Made by a program: the position numbers and the translations under genes. Of a DNA stretch of 64,000 nucleotides, positions 42,483-51,972 are shown one piece after another (position 1 is the first letter of the stretch; each line of letters opens with the position of its first letter). Source of the stretch: Micavibrio sp. UBA6212 (GTDB lineage Bacteria > Pseudomonadota > Alphaproteobacteria > Micavibrionales > Micavibrionaceae). The stretch is taken from contig DISK01000014.1 in the NCBI GenBank assembly GCA_002421905.1, forward strand, positions 62,001 through 126,000, written 5' to 3'. Below the pieces are notes generated by a model that had not been told where the DNA came from, made no database searches, and saw only the letters and a program-made list of their open reading frames with translations.

Positions 42483-44453
42483 ATGTCAAAAGTTATTGGT
42501 ATTGATTTGGGGACAACCAACTCTTGCGTCGCGATTATGGACGGCAAAGAGCCACGCGTTGTTGAAAACTCGGAAGGAACCAGAACCACCCCTTCCATGA
42601 TCGCCTTTACAAAAGATGGTGAACGTCTGGTCGGTCAGCCTGCAAAACGTCAGGCAGTCACTAATCCTGACAACACTTTGTATGGGATCAAACGTCTGAT
42701 CGGTCGTCGTTTTAATGACCCTCAGGTTCAGAAAATGAAAGAACACGCGCCATTCAAAATTATTGAAGGCGAAAACGGAGATGCCTGGGTCGAAATTGAC
42801 GGCGAGAAATACGCCCCTGCCCAAATTTCTGCGATGGTCCTCAAAAAAATGAAAGAGACCGCGGAAAACTTTTTGGGTACAACTGTTGACCAAGCAGTCA
42901 TTACCGTTCCGGCTTACTTTAATGATGCTCAACGCCAAGCCACCAAGGATGCTGGTAAAATTGCGGGACTTGAAGTCTTGCGTATTATCAACGAACCAAC
43001 CGCGGCAGCTCTGGCATACGGCCTTGATAAGAAAAACCAAGGCACAATCGCAGTTTATGACTTGGGTGGTGGAACATTTGACGTGTCCGTCCTTGAGATC
43101 AGCGACGAACTTTTCATGGTCAAATCAACCAACGGGGATACGTTCCTCGGTGGGGAAGATTTTGATGCGCGCATCATCGACTATCTCGCAGACGAATTCA
43201 AAAAAGAACAAGGCATTGACCTGCGTCAAGACAAACTTGCTCTGCAACGTTTGAAAGAGGCTGCTGAAAAAGCCAAGATTGAGTTGTCTTCAACCACACA
43301 AACCGAAGTTAATCTGCCGTTTATTACAGCAGATGCCAACGGTCCAAAACACCTGAACGTCAAACTCAGCCGCGCAAAATTCGAGTCTCTCGTGGATGAT
43401 CTGATCCGCCGTACGATCGAACCATGTAAGGCAGCTTTGAAAGACGCTGGTTTGAAACCATCCGAGATCGACGAAGTCGTCCTCGTTGGTGGTATGACCC
43501 GTATGCCAAAAATCATCGAGATTGTAAAAGAACTCTTCGGGAAAGAACCTCATAAGGGCGTCAACCCTGATGAAGTTGTGGCTGACGGTGCTGCTGTTCA
43601 AGGTGGTGTTTTGCAAGGGGATGTGAAAGACGTTCTCCTTCTCGACGTTACTCCTCTATCCTTGGGGATTGAAACTTTGGGCGGCGTGTTCACACGTTTG
43701 ATTACCCGCAACACAACAATTCCGACCAAACAGTCCCAGACTTTCTCGACGGCGGAAGACAACCAGAACGCCGTGACCATCCGTGTGTTCCAAGGTGAAC
43801 GTGAAATGGCTGCGGACAACAAGATGCTTGGCCAGTTTGATCTGGTTGGTATCCCGCCTGCCCCACGCGGCGTTCCTCAGGTCGAGGTAACCTTCGATAT
43901 TGACGCCAACGGGATAGTCCATGTCACGGCAAAAGATAAAGCGACAGGCAAAGAACAGAATATTCGTATTCAGGCCTCTGGCGGATTATCTGACGCAGAC
44001 ATAGAAAAAATGGTCAAGGATGCAGAATCCAATTCCGAAGCTGACCAGAAACGTCGCGCTTTGGCAGAAATTCGCAACCATGCCGAAGCATCGATCCACC
44101 AGATTGAGAAAAGTATTTCTGATCTGGGCAGTGACGTTCCTGCTGCCGACAAGGAAGCCGCCGAAAAAGCAATCGTAGAACTTAAAGCCGCAATTGATGG
44201 CGATAGCGTCGATGTCATTCAAAACAAAATGAATGAACTGCAACAAGTCTCAATGAAGATCGGTGAAGTAGCCTACCGTAAGTCGCAAGAAAAAGAAGCC
44301 GGAACAACAGACACTGAAAGCCCGTCCTCTTCAAATGCAGGGTCTTCTGACAAAGAGTCCGGAGATTCAGAAGTCATTGACGCAGACTTCACCAATATGC
44401 AGTTCGAAGATGATGAGAACGATAAGAAAAAATCCGACGGTACTACCGAATAA
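42483..44453 (+). CDS. dnaK: molecular chaperone DnaK (Hsp70)
   Basis: ATP-driven chaperone of 656 residues. The nucleotide-binding domain has VIGIDLGTTNSCVAIMDG at the start, VITVPAYFNDAQRQATKDAG, INEPTAAALAYG and DLGGGTFDVSVLE. The substrate domain begins after DVTPLSLGIETLGG (the conserved linker region is LLLDV) and the C-terminal tail is acidic (DADFTNMQFEDDENDKK). The ribosome site TGAGGTA precedes the ATG. It works with grpE at 31.5 kb and dnaJ directly downstream; RpoH is itself a DnaK client in related bacteria. Confidence 0.98.
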   Translation: MSKVIGIDLGTTNSCVAIMDGKEPRVVENSEGTRTTPSMIAFTKDGERLVGQPAKRQAVTNPDNTLYGIKRLIGRRFNDPQVQKMKEHAPFKIIEGENGDAWVEIDGEKYAPAQISAMVLKKMKETAENFLGTTVDQAVITVPAYFNDAQRQATKDAGKIAGLEVLRIINEPTAAALAYGLDKKNQGTIAVYDLGGGTFDVSVLEISDELFMVKSTNGDTFLGGEDFDARIIDYLADEFKKEQGIDLRQDKLALQRLKEAAEKAKIELSSTTQTEVNLPFITADANGPKHLNVKLSRAKFESLVDDLIRRTIEPCKAALKDAGLKPSEIDEVVLVGGMTRMPKIIEIVKELFGKEPHKGVNPDEVVADGAAVQGGVLQGDVKDVLLLDVTPLSLGIETLGGVFTRLITRNTTIPTKQSQTFSTAEDNQNAVTIRVFQGEREMAADNKMLGQFDLVGIPPAPRGVPQVEVTFDIDANGIVHVTAKDKATGKEQNIRIQASGGLSDADIEKMVKDAESNSEADQKRRALAEIRNHAEASIHQIEKSISDLGSDVPAADKEAAEKAIVELKAAIDGDSVDVIQNKMNELQQVSMKIGEVAYRKSQEKEAGTTDTESPSSSNAGSSDKESGDSEVIDADFTNMQFEDDENDKKKSDGTTE

Positions 44454-44552
44454 GGATAAACAAAATGGGCGGGCGGCTGGAATATCCGGCCACCTGCTCT
44501 TCTTTCTGCGATTAACATCCATTCACTCCAATGGAAACAGAACAGAATTAAA

Positions 44553-45710
44553 ATGAGCGACGAAAAAGATTACTATAAAATTCTAGGTGTCGAGAGAGAC
44601 GCCAGCGAAGAGGATTTGAAAAAAGCCTATCGCAAGATGGCCATGCAGTTTCACCCTGACCGCAATAAAGACAATCCGACCGAAGCCGAAGAAAAATTCA
44701 AAACTGTCAACCAAGCCTATGACGTTTTGAAAGACCCGCAAAAACGTGCGGCCTATGACCGTTTCGGGGCCGATGGCCCTGCCGGCATGGGCGCAGGTGG
44801 CGGTGCAGGATTTGGTGGTAACGCCGGATTTGGATCAGCTTTCTCCGATATTTTCGAGGATATGTTCGGCGATATTATGAGTGGTGGCGGGCGCCGCAAC
44901 CGCTCTGGCCCGATGCGCGGGTCTGACATGCAGTTCTCGCTGGATATTTCTTTGGAAGACTCCTTCAAAGGCAAAGATGCCAAACTGAAAATTCCAACCG
45001 TTGAAACCTGTGACGACTGCAAAGGAACCGGATCAGCCGACGGCGGAAAACCGGAACAATGCCCCGACTGTCATGGATCAGGCCGCGTCCGCGCCCAACA
45101 GGGATTTTTCACCATCGAGCGTACTTGCGGAACCTGTAATGGTGCAGGAACAATCATCAAATCACCTTGCAAGAAATGTGGCGGTGCGGGCAGAATGCGT
45201 GGAGAAAAAACCGTCAAGGTTTCTATTCCCGCAGGCATTTCGGAAGGACAACGTATTCGTCTGGCAGGACAAGGTGAAGCAGGTGTTCGCGGTGGAGAAA
45301 GCGGCGACCTGTACGTCCTGATTAACATCAAACCTCATAAATTTTTCAAACGCGACGGCGCAACGCTCCATTGCCGCGTACCGGTTCCAATGACCACCGC
45401 CGCATTAGGGGGGAATATCGAAGTCCCGACTATTGAAGGCCAGAAAAACTCGATCAAGATTCCATCCGGCACCCAAACCGGACAACAGGTGCGGGTCAAA
45501 GGCAAAGGGATGAGCATTATGCGCTCGGAATCCCGTGGCGATCTCTTTATAGAAATCTTTGTCGAAACACCGGTCAATCTGGATAAAAAACAGACCGACC
45601 TGATGAAACAACTGGACGAAACTTTGCAAAAAAGTGGCCGTAAGAACACCCCTGAAAGCGAAGGCTTTTTCAAAAAAATGAAAGAACTCTGGGACGATAT
45701 CAGAGAGTAA
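44553..45710 (+). CDS. dnaJ: co-chaperone DnaJ (Hsp40)
   Basis: A 385-residue type I J-protein. The J-domain starts KDYYKILGVERDASEEDLKKAY and contains HPD (QFHPDRNKDN). A Gly/Phe region follows (GGGAGFGGNAGFGSAF). The zinc domain has four CxxCxGxG repeats: CDDCKGTG, CPDCHGSG, CGTCNGAG and CKKCGGAG. C-terminal substrate domains are complete. It stimulates DnaK ATPase and delivers substrates. The ATG lies 99 nt after dnaK, probably in the same operon. Confidence 0.98.
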   Translation: MSDEKDYYKILGVERDASEEDLKKAYRKMAMQFHPDRNKDNPTEAEEKFKTVNQAYDVLKDPQKRAAYDRFGADGPAGMGAGGGAGFGGNAGFGSAFSDIFEDMFGDIMSGGGRRNRSGPMRGSDMQFSLDISLEDSFKGKDAKLKIPTVETCDDCKGTGSADGGKPEQCPDCHGSGRVRAQQGFFTIERTCGTCNGAGTIIKSPCKKCGGAGRMRGEKTVKVSIPAGISEGQRIRLAGQGEAGVRGGESGDLYVLINIKPHKFFKRDGATLHCRVPVPMTTAALGGNIEVPTIEGQKNSIKIPSGTQTGQQVRVKGKGMSIMRSESRGDLFIEIFVETPVNLDKKQTDLMKQLDETLQKSGRKNTPESEGFFKKMKELWDDIRE

Positions 45711-45723
45711 GAGGAATCAAGAG

Positions 45724-46506
45724 ATGGCAACAGGAAAAAATCTTAAAATAGGTATTGCCGGTTGCACGGGACGTATGGGGAAACTTCTGATCAAAGAGAT
45801 CATGGCCTCTTCTGACCTGTATCTAGCCGGAGGGATCACGCGCGACAAAGAAAACCTGCCTGAAAATATCCCCATCCTGAAAGATATTGAAGACTTGTTT
45901 GCTGTCTCGGATCTGGTAATTGATTTCACCGCCCCCGAGGCCAGCGTCCGCCATGCGCGGGTTGCGGCCAGCACAAAAAAACCGTTATTGATAGGAACGA
46001 CCGGCATTTCCGAAACCCAAATGGAGGCTATTCGTGAAGCCTCACAAATGGCCCCTATCCTATACACACCGAATTCTTCACTTGGTGTAAATCTGCTCAG
46101 CCAGTTCGTAAAAAAGGCCGCAGAAATTCTGGGGAATGATTTTGCCATTGAAATTCTTGAAGCCCACCACAGTAAAAAAGTCGATGCCCCATCCGGAACA
46201 GCACTGGCATTGGGCAAAGCAGCGGCCGAAGGTCGGAATATTTCATTTTCCAGCAATTCCGTTTTTGACCGTCACGGGCACACAGGAACCCGCACCAAGG
46301 ATGAAATTGGCTTCTCGATCATTCGCGGTGGTGATATTGTCGGCGAACATACCGTTATGTTTTTAGGGAATGGTGAGCGTTTGGAGCTGACCCACAAAGC
46401 AACCGACAGATCCCTGTTCGCACGGGGATCCTTGCAAGCCGCCCGTTGGTTAATCAACCAGCCTGCCGGATATTACAACATGCAGGATTTTCTGAATTTA
46501 GACTAA
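45724..46506 (+). CDS. dapB: 4-hydroxy-tetrahydrodipicolinate reductase
   Basis: NAD(P)H-dependent reductase of the lysine/meso-diaminopimelate pathway, needed for peptidoglycan. The Rossmann motif is GIAGCTGRMGKLL; the DapB signature EAHHSKKVDAPSGTALAL contains the catalytic His-His and Lys; RGGDIVGEHTV follows. 260 residues. AAGAGGAAT precedes the ATG. The order dnaK-dnaJ-dapB is common in alphaproteobacteria. The 3' end overlaps the convergent ogt gene by 53 bp. Confidence 0.97.
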   Translation: MATGKNLKIGIAGCTGRMGKLLIKEIMASSDLYLAGGITRDKENLPENIPILKDIEDLFAVSDLVIDFTAPEASVRHARVAASTKKPLLIGTTGISETQMEAIREASQMAPILYTPNSSLGVNLLSQFVKKAAEILGNDFAIEILEAHHSKKVDAPSGTALALGKAAAEGRNISFSSNSVFDRHGHTGTRTKDEIGFSIIRGGDIVGEHTVMFLGNGERLELTHKATDRSLFARGSLQAARWLINQPAGYYNMQDFLNLD

Positions 46507-47074
46507 CTTCCATCTTCAGCAATTTCTGCTTCATGGCATCGCCCCATCCGTAATGACAAACGGAACCATTTTTCTGGATCACACGGTGGCATGGAATAAG
46601 CAGCGAGACAGGGTTTGCCCCAACGGCAGACCCGACTGCACGAACAGCCGTCGATCGTCCGACAAATTCAGCAACAGCGCCATAACTCACCACATGTCCA
46701 CAAGGAATATGAAGTAAACATTCCCAAACTTTTTTCTGAAATTCTGTTCCTGAAACAATCAGTTCCAGTTTTTCTGTGGCCTCGCCACGCCAGACCGCAA
46801 GAATTTTATCTGCATATGTCCTGACACCTTGCTGGTCTTTTTTAACAGACACGTTCGGAAAGAAATGAGCCATTTTTTCCAAAGAGCGCTGTTCTTCAAA
46901 TCCCAGATAACAAAGACCTTCCTCACACCAAATCAAAGTCATCTCCCCAAATGGAGATGAAACAGTGCCGTAAAATAATTGGTCGGGACAAACATCATCC
47001 CGCAACCTGACATTCATCACCGGACGTTTTGCGGGATGCGTATCAAATATCAAATTCAGATGATCAAATTTCAT
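46454..47074 (-). CDS. ogt: methylated-DNA--protein-cysteine methyltransferase
   Basis: Suicide repair enzyme transferring alkyl groups from O6-alkylguanine to its own cysteine. The active-site motif LIPCHRVIQKNG holds the acceptor Cys; the helix-turn-helix region reads VSYGAVAEFVGRSTAVRAVG, and ANPVSLL precedes the active site. 206 residues from the ATG at 47074 (GGAG upstream). The N-terminal domain is of the Ogt/AGT type, without the Ada zinc domain. Its last 53 bp lie antisense to dapB. Confidence 0.93.
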   Translation of the reverse strand: MKFDHLNLIFDTHPAKRPVMNVRLRDDVCPDQLFYGTVSSPFGEMTLIWCEEGLCYLGFEEQRSLEKMAHFFPNVSVKKDQQGVRTYADKILAVWRGEATEKLELIVSGTEFQKKVWECLLHIPCGHVVSYGAVAEFVGRSTAVRAVGSAVGANPVSLLIPCHRVIQKNGSVCHYGWGDAMKQKLLKMEVSLNSENPACCNIRQAG

Positions 47075-47109
47075 ATGATTTCTCCATGGGTTCACTGTAT
47101 AACCTAAAC

Positions 47110-47739
47110 ATGAAGAAAGAAAATATCCATGAAATGTTTCGCCTGTTACATAACCAGAATCCGGAACCAAAAGGCGAACTAAACTCGGTTAATACCTACA
47201 CCCTTCTGGTCGCGGTTATTCTTTCTGCCCAAGCGACCGATGCTGGCGTTAACAAAGCCACCGAGAAACTCTTCAAGCTCATTGATACGCCACAAAAAAT
47301 GCTGGAACTGGGTCTGGATGGCCTAAAAGAACACATCAAAACCATTGGCCTGTATAATTCCAAAGCTGCCAACGTCATCGAAATGTCACGCCAACTGCTT
47401 GAAAAACATGGCGGAAAAGTTCCCGAAACGATGGAAGAACTCGTTGCCCTGCCCGGCGTCGGACGAAAAACCGCCAATGTGGTGTTGAATATCGCTTTCG
47501 GCCACCCCACCATAGCCGTTGACACCCATGTATTCCGGGTCTCCAACCGCACAGGCCTTGCCACAGGAGAGACCGTAGAAATCATTGAGAAAAAGCTGGA
47601 GAAAGCCATCCCTCAGGAGTTCAAGCACCACGCCCATCACTGGTTAATTCTGCACGGTCGATATATATGTAAGGCGCGGAAACCGGAATGTGACCGTTGC
47701 ATTATCAATAAATTATGCAAAAGCGCATTCAAATACTAA
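47110..47739 (+). CDS. nth: endonuclease III
   Basis: DNA glycosylase/AP lyase removing oxidised pyrimidines. The helix-hairpin-helix is LPGVGRKTANVVLN with the catalytic Lys nearby, and the catalytic Asp is in AVDTHVFRVSNR. The [4Fe-4S] cluster cysteines are at the C-terminus (C-x6-C-x2-C-x5-C in CKARKPECDRCIINKLC). 209 residues from the ATG at 47110. Divergent from ogt with a 35-nt gap, so two DNA-repair genes share a promoter region. Confidence 0.97.
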   Translation: MKKENIHEMFRLLHNQNPEPKGELNSVNTYTLLVAVILSAQATDAGVNKATEKLFKLIDTPQKMLELGLDGLKEHIKTIGLYNSKAANVIEMSRQLLEKHGGKVPETMEELVALPGVGRKTANVVLNIAFGHPTIAVDTHVFRVSNRTGLATGETVEIIEKKLEKAIPQEFKHHAHHWLILHGRYICKARKPECDRCIINKLCKSAFKY

Positions 47740-47852
47740 AAAAACCACTGAATAGGTTGATTTAGAAAGAAAAATTAAGTTGAGAAACACGCCGTCCTGA
47801 CCTAAACTCTGCCCCACACAAAATTTTAACAGTACCGCTTAGAAATTTAGAA

Positions 47853-48095
47853 ATGACGACCAAAGCCAAACCTGTCGAGTCCATGAACTTCGAAGATGCC
47901 CTTGAGGAACTCGAAAACATTATTCGCAATCTGGAAACAGGAAAAACATCTTTGGAACAATCCATTGAGTCATACGAACGCGGCATCTCTCTCAAAACCC
48001 ACTGTGAAACAAAACTCCGCGAAGCCCGTATGAAAATTGAAAAGATCACTGTCGGCCCGAACGGAACATTATCGACCGAACCACTCGACCAATAA
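47853..48095 (+). CDS. xseB: exodeoxyribonuclease VII small subunit
   Basis: Small coiled subunit of ExoVII, which degrades single-stranded DNA together with XseA. The family pattern MNFEDALEELENIIRNLETGKTSLEQSIESYERG (in pieces) is clear near the N-terminus. 80 residues is typical. xseA is not nearby. It precedes ispA by 18 nt, the frequent xseB-ispA-dxs arrangement. Confidence 0.95.
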   Translation: MTTKAKPVESMNFEDALEELENIIRNLETGKTSLEQSIESYERGISLKTHCETKLREARMKIEKITVGPNGTLSTEPLDQ

Positions 48096-48113
48096 CTGCA
48101 ATAGGAGAACAAA

Positions 48114-49025
48114 ATGGCCCCGTCCCCACGCGAGACCAGCCCCGAACTTAAAGAAGCTCTGGAAGATACCGTCCAGATGGTGGACAAAGCCATTGCGCGC
48201 CTGTTGCCCGAAACCGATCTGGCCGAAGCCCAGCTATATGACGCGATGCGCTATGGAACATTGGCCGGAGGAAAACGTCTGCGTCCCTTTATGGTGATGC
48301 AATCAGCCAAACTGTTCAATGTTGATCCTTCCCGCGCCAAACGCGTCGCCGCCGCCATTGAACTGGTTCACGCCTATTCTCTAATTCACGATGACTTACC
48401 CGCCATGGATAATTCCGACATGCGCCGTGGGAAACTGACCGTACACCGTGCCTATGACGAAGCCACGGCTGTTCTTGCAGGGGATGGTCTATTAACAATG
48501 GCCTTCCAGATCCTCTCGGCCTCAGAAACACACGAAGACCCATATGTCCGTTGTGCTTTGATAGCGGCCCTAGCCGATGCCGCAGGCCCACACGGAATGG
48601 TCGGTGGACAGATGCTCGACCTGATTGGTGAAAATACCGAATTTGATCTGGGTACAATTTCCCGCATGCAACGCATGAAAACCGGAAAGTTGATGGCCTT
48701 CTCCTGCGAAGCCGGAGCAATCCTTGGCAAGGCCGGAGATTCTTACCGTCGCTCCCTGACCTCTTACGCCTATGACCTTGGTCTGGCTTTCCAGGTCACT
48801 GACGATATTCTCGATGTCGAGGCCGACCCGAGCGAAAGCGGCAAACCTGCCAACCAAGACGAAAAAGCCGGAAAATCGACCTTCGTATCAACCCTCGGGA
48901 AAGAACAAGCCCAACAACGCGCAGAAATGTTGGTTGAACAAGCCATCAGCCACCTGCACGTCTTTCAGGGGCGCGCCGACATGCTCGAACAACTGGCCTA
49001 TTATGTGCTGAACCGCCGGGCATAA
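48114..49025 (+). CDS. ispA: farnesyl/geranyl diphosphate synthase
   Basis: trans-Prenyltransferase condensing DMAPP and IPP to farnesyl diphosphate. The first Asp-rich motif is in HDDLPAMDNSDMRRG and the second in FQVTDDILDVEADP. GGKRLRP marks the IPP site and MVGGQMLDL is also conserved. 303 residues. AGGAGAA precedes the ATG. Its product feeds uppS (20.9 kb) and quinone synthesis. Confidence 0.96.
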   Translation: MAPSPRETSPELKEALEDTVQMVDKAIARLLPETDLAEAQLYDAMRYGTLAGGKRLRPFMVMQSAKLFNVDPSRAKRVAAAIELVHAYSLIHDDLPAMDNSDMRRGKLTVHRAYDEATAVLAGDGLLTMAFQILSASETHEDPYVRCALIAALADAAGPHGMVGGQMLDLIGENTEFDLGTISRMQRMKTGKLMAFSCEAGAILGKAGDSYRRSLTSYAYDLGLAFQVTDDILDVEADPSESGKPANQDEKAGKSTFVSTLGKEQAQQRAEMLVEQAISHLHVFQGRADMLEQLAYYVLNRRA

Positions 49026-49079
49026 CAAAGGCTCGGTAATGCGTGACAAATAGGTAAAAAGATATTACATATCAAAACC

Positions 49080-50978
49080 ATGCAGCCGAACATTCAAGAT
49101 ATTCGCGAGACAACTAACCTCCGCAACTCCAAAATCGACGATCCCGCCGATTTGAAGAACCTGTCTGTTGAGCAACTCAAAAACATTGCCGATGAACTCC
49201 GTACTGATTTGATTGACGCCGTATCCAAAACCGGCGGACATTTGGGAGCAAGTCTGGGTGTCGTCGAACTGACGGTTGCTCTGCATGCCACATTTAACAC
49301 CCCGAAAGACAAATTGATCTGGGATGTTGGCCACCAAGCCTACCCGCATAAAATGCTGACCGGCCGTCGCCATCAGATTCATACAATCCGTCAACCTGAT
49401 GGTCTGTCCGGATTCACCAAAAGATCGGAAAGCCACTATGATCCGTTCGGTGCAGGTCATAGCTCGACCTCCATCTCGGCTGGCCTGGGTATGGCGGTCG
49501 CCCGCGATCTTAAAAATGAAAATAATCATGTGATTGCCGTGATCGGCGATGGATCAATTTCCGCAGGCATGGCGTATGAAGCCATGAATAATGCCGGTGC
49601 CATCAAAAGCAACATGATCGTTATCCTGAACGACAACGAGATGTCGATCGCGCCGCCTGTCGGCGCCATGAGTAAATATCTGGGGCGCCTTGTCTCAAGC
49701 AAGCAATATATGGGTGCGCGCGAGATCGCCAAACACATCAGTGAAAAACTGCCCGCCCCCTTACGCGAAGCCGCCAAACGCGCCGAAGAAACAGCCCGCG
49801 CCGCCATAGGCGGAGGCACGCTGTTCGAAGAATTGGGATTTTATTATATCGGCCCGATTGACGGGCATAATCTGGAACAACTTGTCCCAATCCTGAAAAA
49901 CCTGAAAGACAACAAACATGACGGCCCCGTCCTGTTGCATGTTATCACCCAAAAAGGGAAGGGTTATGCTCCGGCAGAAAACGCACCTGACAAAATGCAC
50001 GGGGTTGTAAAATTTGACGTGGTGTCCGGCACACAAAAGAAACAAAAAGCATCTGCACCTCCCTATACAAAAGTTTTTGCACAAAGCCTGATTGCAGAAG
50101 CCAGACACGACAAAAATATCATCGCAATCAATGCCGCCATGCCATCCGGTACAGGACTCGACCTGTTCGAACAGGAATTTCCTGACCGCTGTTTTGACGT
50201 CGGAATCGCCGAACAACATGCCGTCACATTCGCAGCAGGCATGGCCACCGAAGGATTAAAACCCTTTGTCGCCATTTACTCGACCTTTCTGCAACGAGCC
50301 TATGACCAGATTGTCCACGATGTCTGCATCCAGAATTTACCTGTCCGTTTTGCAATAGACCGCGCGGGCCTAGTTGGCGCAGACGGGGCCACCCATGCAG
50401 GCGCTTTCGACATTGCCTATCTCGGTTGCCTGCCCAACATGGTTTTGATGGCACCAAGCGATGAAGCCGAACTTCAAAACATGGTCGCAACTGCCGCCGC
50501 CTATAATGACGGCCCGATTGCGCTGCGCTATCCTCGGGGAGAAGGCACAGGAATAAACCTTCCCCAGCGCGGCACACCGATCAGGATCGGCAAAGGCCGC
50601 ATCATTCAAAAAGGGACTGACATTGTTCTGCTCTCTTACGGAACACGTCTGGAAGAGAGCAAAAAAGCAGCCCTGAGACTGGAAGAAAAAGGCCATTCAG
50701 TCACCATCGCAGATGCCCGTTTCGCCAAACCGCTGGATATGGATTTAATCGAAAAACTGGCGACCACCCATAAAACGCTCATTACGATTGAAGAAGGTTC
50801 AAGCGGCGGATTCGGCGCCATGGTCTTACAAGCACTTGCCAACCAAAGACTTCTGGATCAGGGCTTGAAAATCCGTACCATCCACTTGCCGGATCAATAC
50901 CAGACTCACAATTCACAAGATGCCCAGTACCGTGAAGCCGGTCTGGACGCAGAGTCAATTGTTCGCGCAGCCCTGTAG
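49080..50978 (+). CDS. dxs: 1-deoxy-D-xylulose 5-phosphate synthase
   Basis: Thiamine-diphosphate enzyme condensing pyruvate and glyceraldehyde 3-phosphate, the first MEP-pathway step. The N-terminal domain has GGHLGASLGVVELTVALH, DVGHQAYPHKMLTGR and the ThDP motif VIGDGSISAGMAYEAMNN. The transketolase pyrimidine domain has DVGIAEQHAVTFAAGMA and RAGLVGADGATHAGAFD; the C-terminal domain closes with TIEEGSSGGFG. 632 residues. 54 nt after ispA in the same unit. Confidence 0.98.
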   Translation: MQPNIQDIRETTNLRNSKIDDPADLKNLSVEQLKNIADELRTDLIDAVSKTGGHLGASLGVVELTVALHATFNTPKDKLIWDVGHQAYPHKMLTGRRHQIHTIRQPDGLSGFTKRSESHYDPFGAGHSSTSISAGLGMAVARDLKNENNHVIAVIGDGSISAGMAYEAMNNAGAIKSNMIVILNDNEMSIAPPVGAMSKYLGRLVSSKQYMGAREIAKHISEKLPAPLREAAKRAEETARAAIGGGTLFEELGFYYIGPIDGHNLEQLVPILKNLKDNKHDGPVLLHVITQKGKGYAPAENAPDKMHGVVKFDVVSGTQKKQKASAPPYTKVFAQSLIAEARHDKNIIAINAAMPSGTGLDLFEQEFPDRCFDVGIAEQHAVTFAAGMATEGLKPFVAIYSTFLQRAYDQIVHDVCIQNLPVRFAIDRAGLVGADGATHAGAFDIAYLGCLPNMVLMAPSDEAELQNMVATAAAYNDGPIALRYPRGEGTGINLPQRGTPIRIGKGRIIQKGTDIVLLSYGTRLEESKKAALRLEEKGHSVTIADARFAKPLDMDLIEKLATTHKTLITIEEGSSGGFGAMVLQALANQRLLDQGLKIRTIHLPDQYQTHNSQDAQYREAGLDAESIVRAAL

Positions 50979-50989
50979 CGAAGAAATAA

Positions 50990-51021
50990 AAAAAACCGAA
51001 ACATTTCTGATCCGGTTTTTC
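50990..51021. terminator. bidirectional terminator between dxs and the bactofilin gene
   Basis: AAAAACCG (50991-50998) pairs with CGGTTTTT (51013-51020) around a 14-nt loop; T-tracts occur in both directions. Confidence 0.8.
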
Positions 51022-51049
51022 AAAAATCCTAGAGCTGAATAGTCGTCAA

Positions 51050-51775
51050 CTAATGACCAGCCGCACGTTGCAAAATAGGCAGATCATCTTCCTCAGGAGA
51101 AATTTGCTCTGCTTTTTTCTTTACGGGAGCGCCCGACTTGGACGGCTCCCTATGCGACTTTTTTTCAGAGGAAGCTCCTTTGCTTCCCAATGGAGTGATT
51201 TTACCATCAATCAAAGCACCCGCTTCAACAGCAAGTTCTTTGTATGATATCGCTCCAGTGATTGAACCGGTCGAACGAACTGTCAAACGGCCATTCACGG
51301 TCAAGTCGCCTTCGAATTTACCAGCGATGGTAGCTTCGTCGATTTCAACAGTCCCGTAGAACATACCGGTTTCTGCAATTTCCAAAACGCTTGCGCCTTT
51401 CAGAGCAGCTTCGACTGTTCCTTCAACAACCAGAAGATCACAAGACTCGATCTCACCTGACATGGTGATACCTTGTCCGATAATCAAACGACGACTTGCT
51501 GCATCAGCAGAAGTCGAAGCCGACGCGGAAGAAGAAGCACCAACCCCATATGCACTTGGGTAAGCACTATAAGCCGGAGCAGCAGCCCGTGGCGCACTTG
51601 GCATTGCCGCAGGAGCAGGTTGACCAGGCCGTTGGAATGGGCTGGATGGGATATCTACTGAACGATCAGCCGCAGAGCTTTCGTTCGATTCTGTATTCTG
51701 TGGAGCCTGGCTCATATTTTCTTTTTCCCCTTGCTCGGAAGTTAGAGTATCTGATGTTGCAGGACGATGAAACAT
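51050..51775 (-). CDS. bactofilin
   Basis: Polymer-forming cytoskeletal protein. The DUF583 beta-helix core covers about residues 90-195: LIIGQGITMSGEIESCDLLVVEGTVEA, LEIAETGMFYGTVEIDEATIAGKFEGDLTVNGRLTVRS in parts, each turn about 18 residues. It is flanked by a Pro/Ala/Ser-rich disordered N-terminus and a Lys-rich C-terminus, as is usual. Bactofilins organise local peptidoglycan synthesis or cell shape. The start at 51775 has AGGTAG 9 nt before it; an ATG at 51715 with AAGGGG upstream is also plausible. Confidence 0.9.
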   Translation of the reverse strand: MFHRPATSDTLTSEQGEKENMSQAPQNTESNESSAADRSVDIPSSPFQRPGQPAPAAMPSAPRAAAPAYSAYPSAYGVGASSSASASTSADAASRRLIIGQGITMSGEIESCDLLVVEGTVEAALKGASVLEIAETGMFYGTVEIDEATIAGKFEGDLTVNGRLTVRSTGSITGAISYKELAVEAGALIDGKITPLGSKGASSEKKSHREPSKSGAPVKKKAEQISPEEDDLPILQRAAGH

Positions 51776-51972
51776 TTGGTTCAACTACCTTTCTAAAATT
51801 ATCAGGTAACCGATTGCAATTTCACACAAACTATGGCGAATAAACATCCGGAAAACCTTGCTGACAGCCAAGACCCTAGCACGGTCGCCAAAAACTCCGC
51901 AAGTCATTTATGAGGCTTTTTTCATTTTTTTAAGCAAAGAAATCAAGTCCTCCGCGCGCACGTCCGCGCCAC

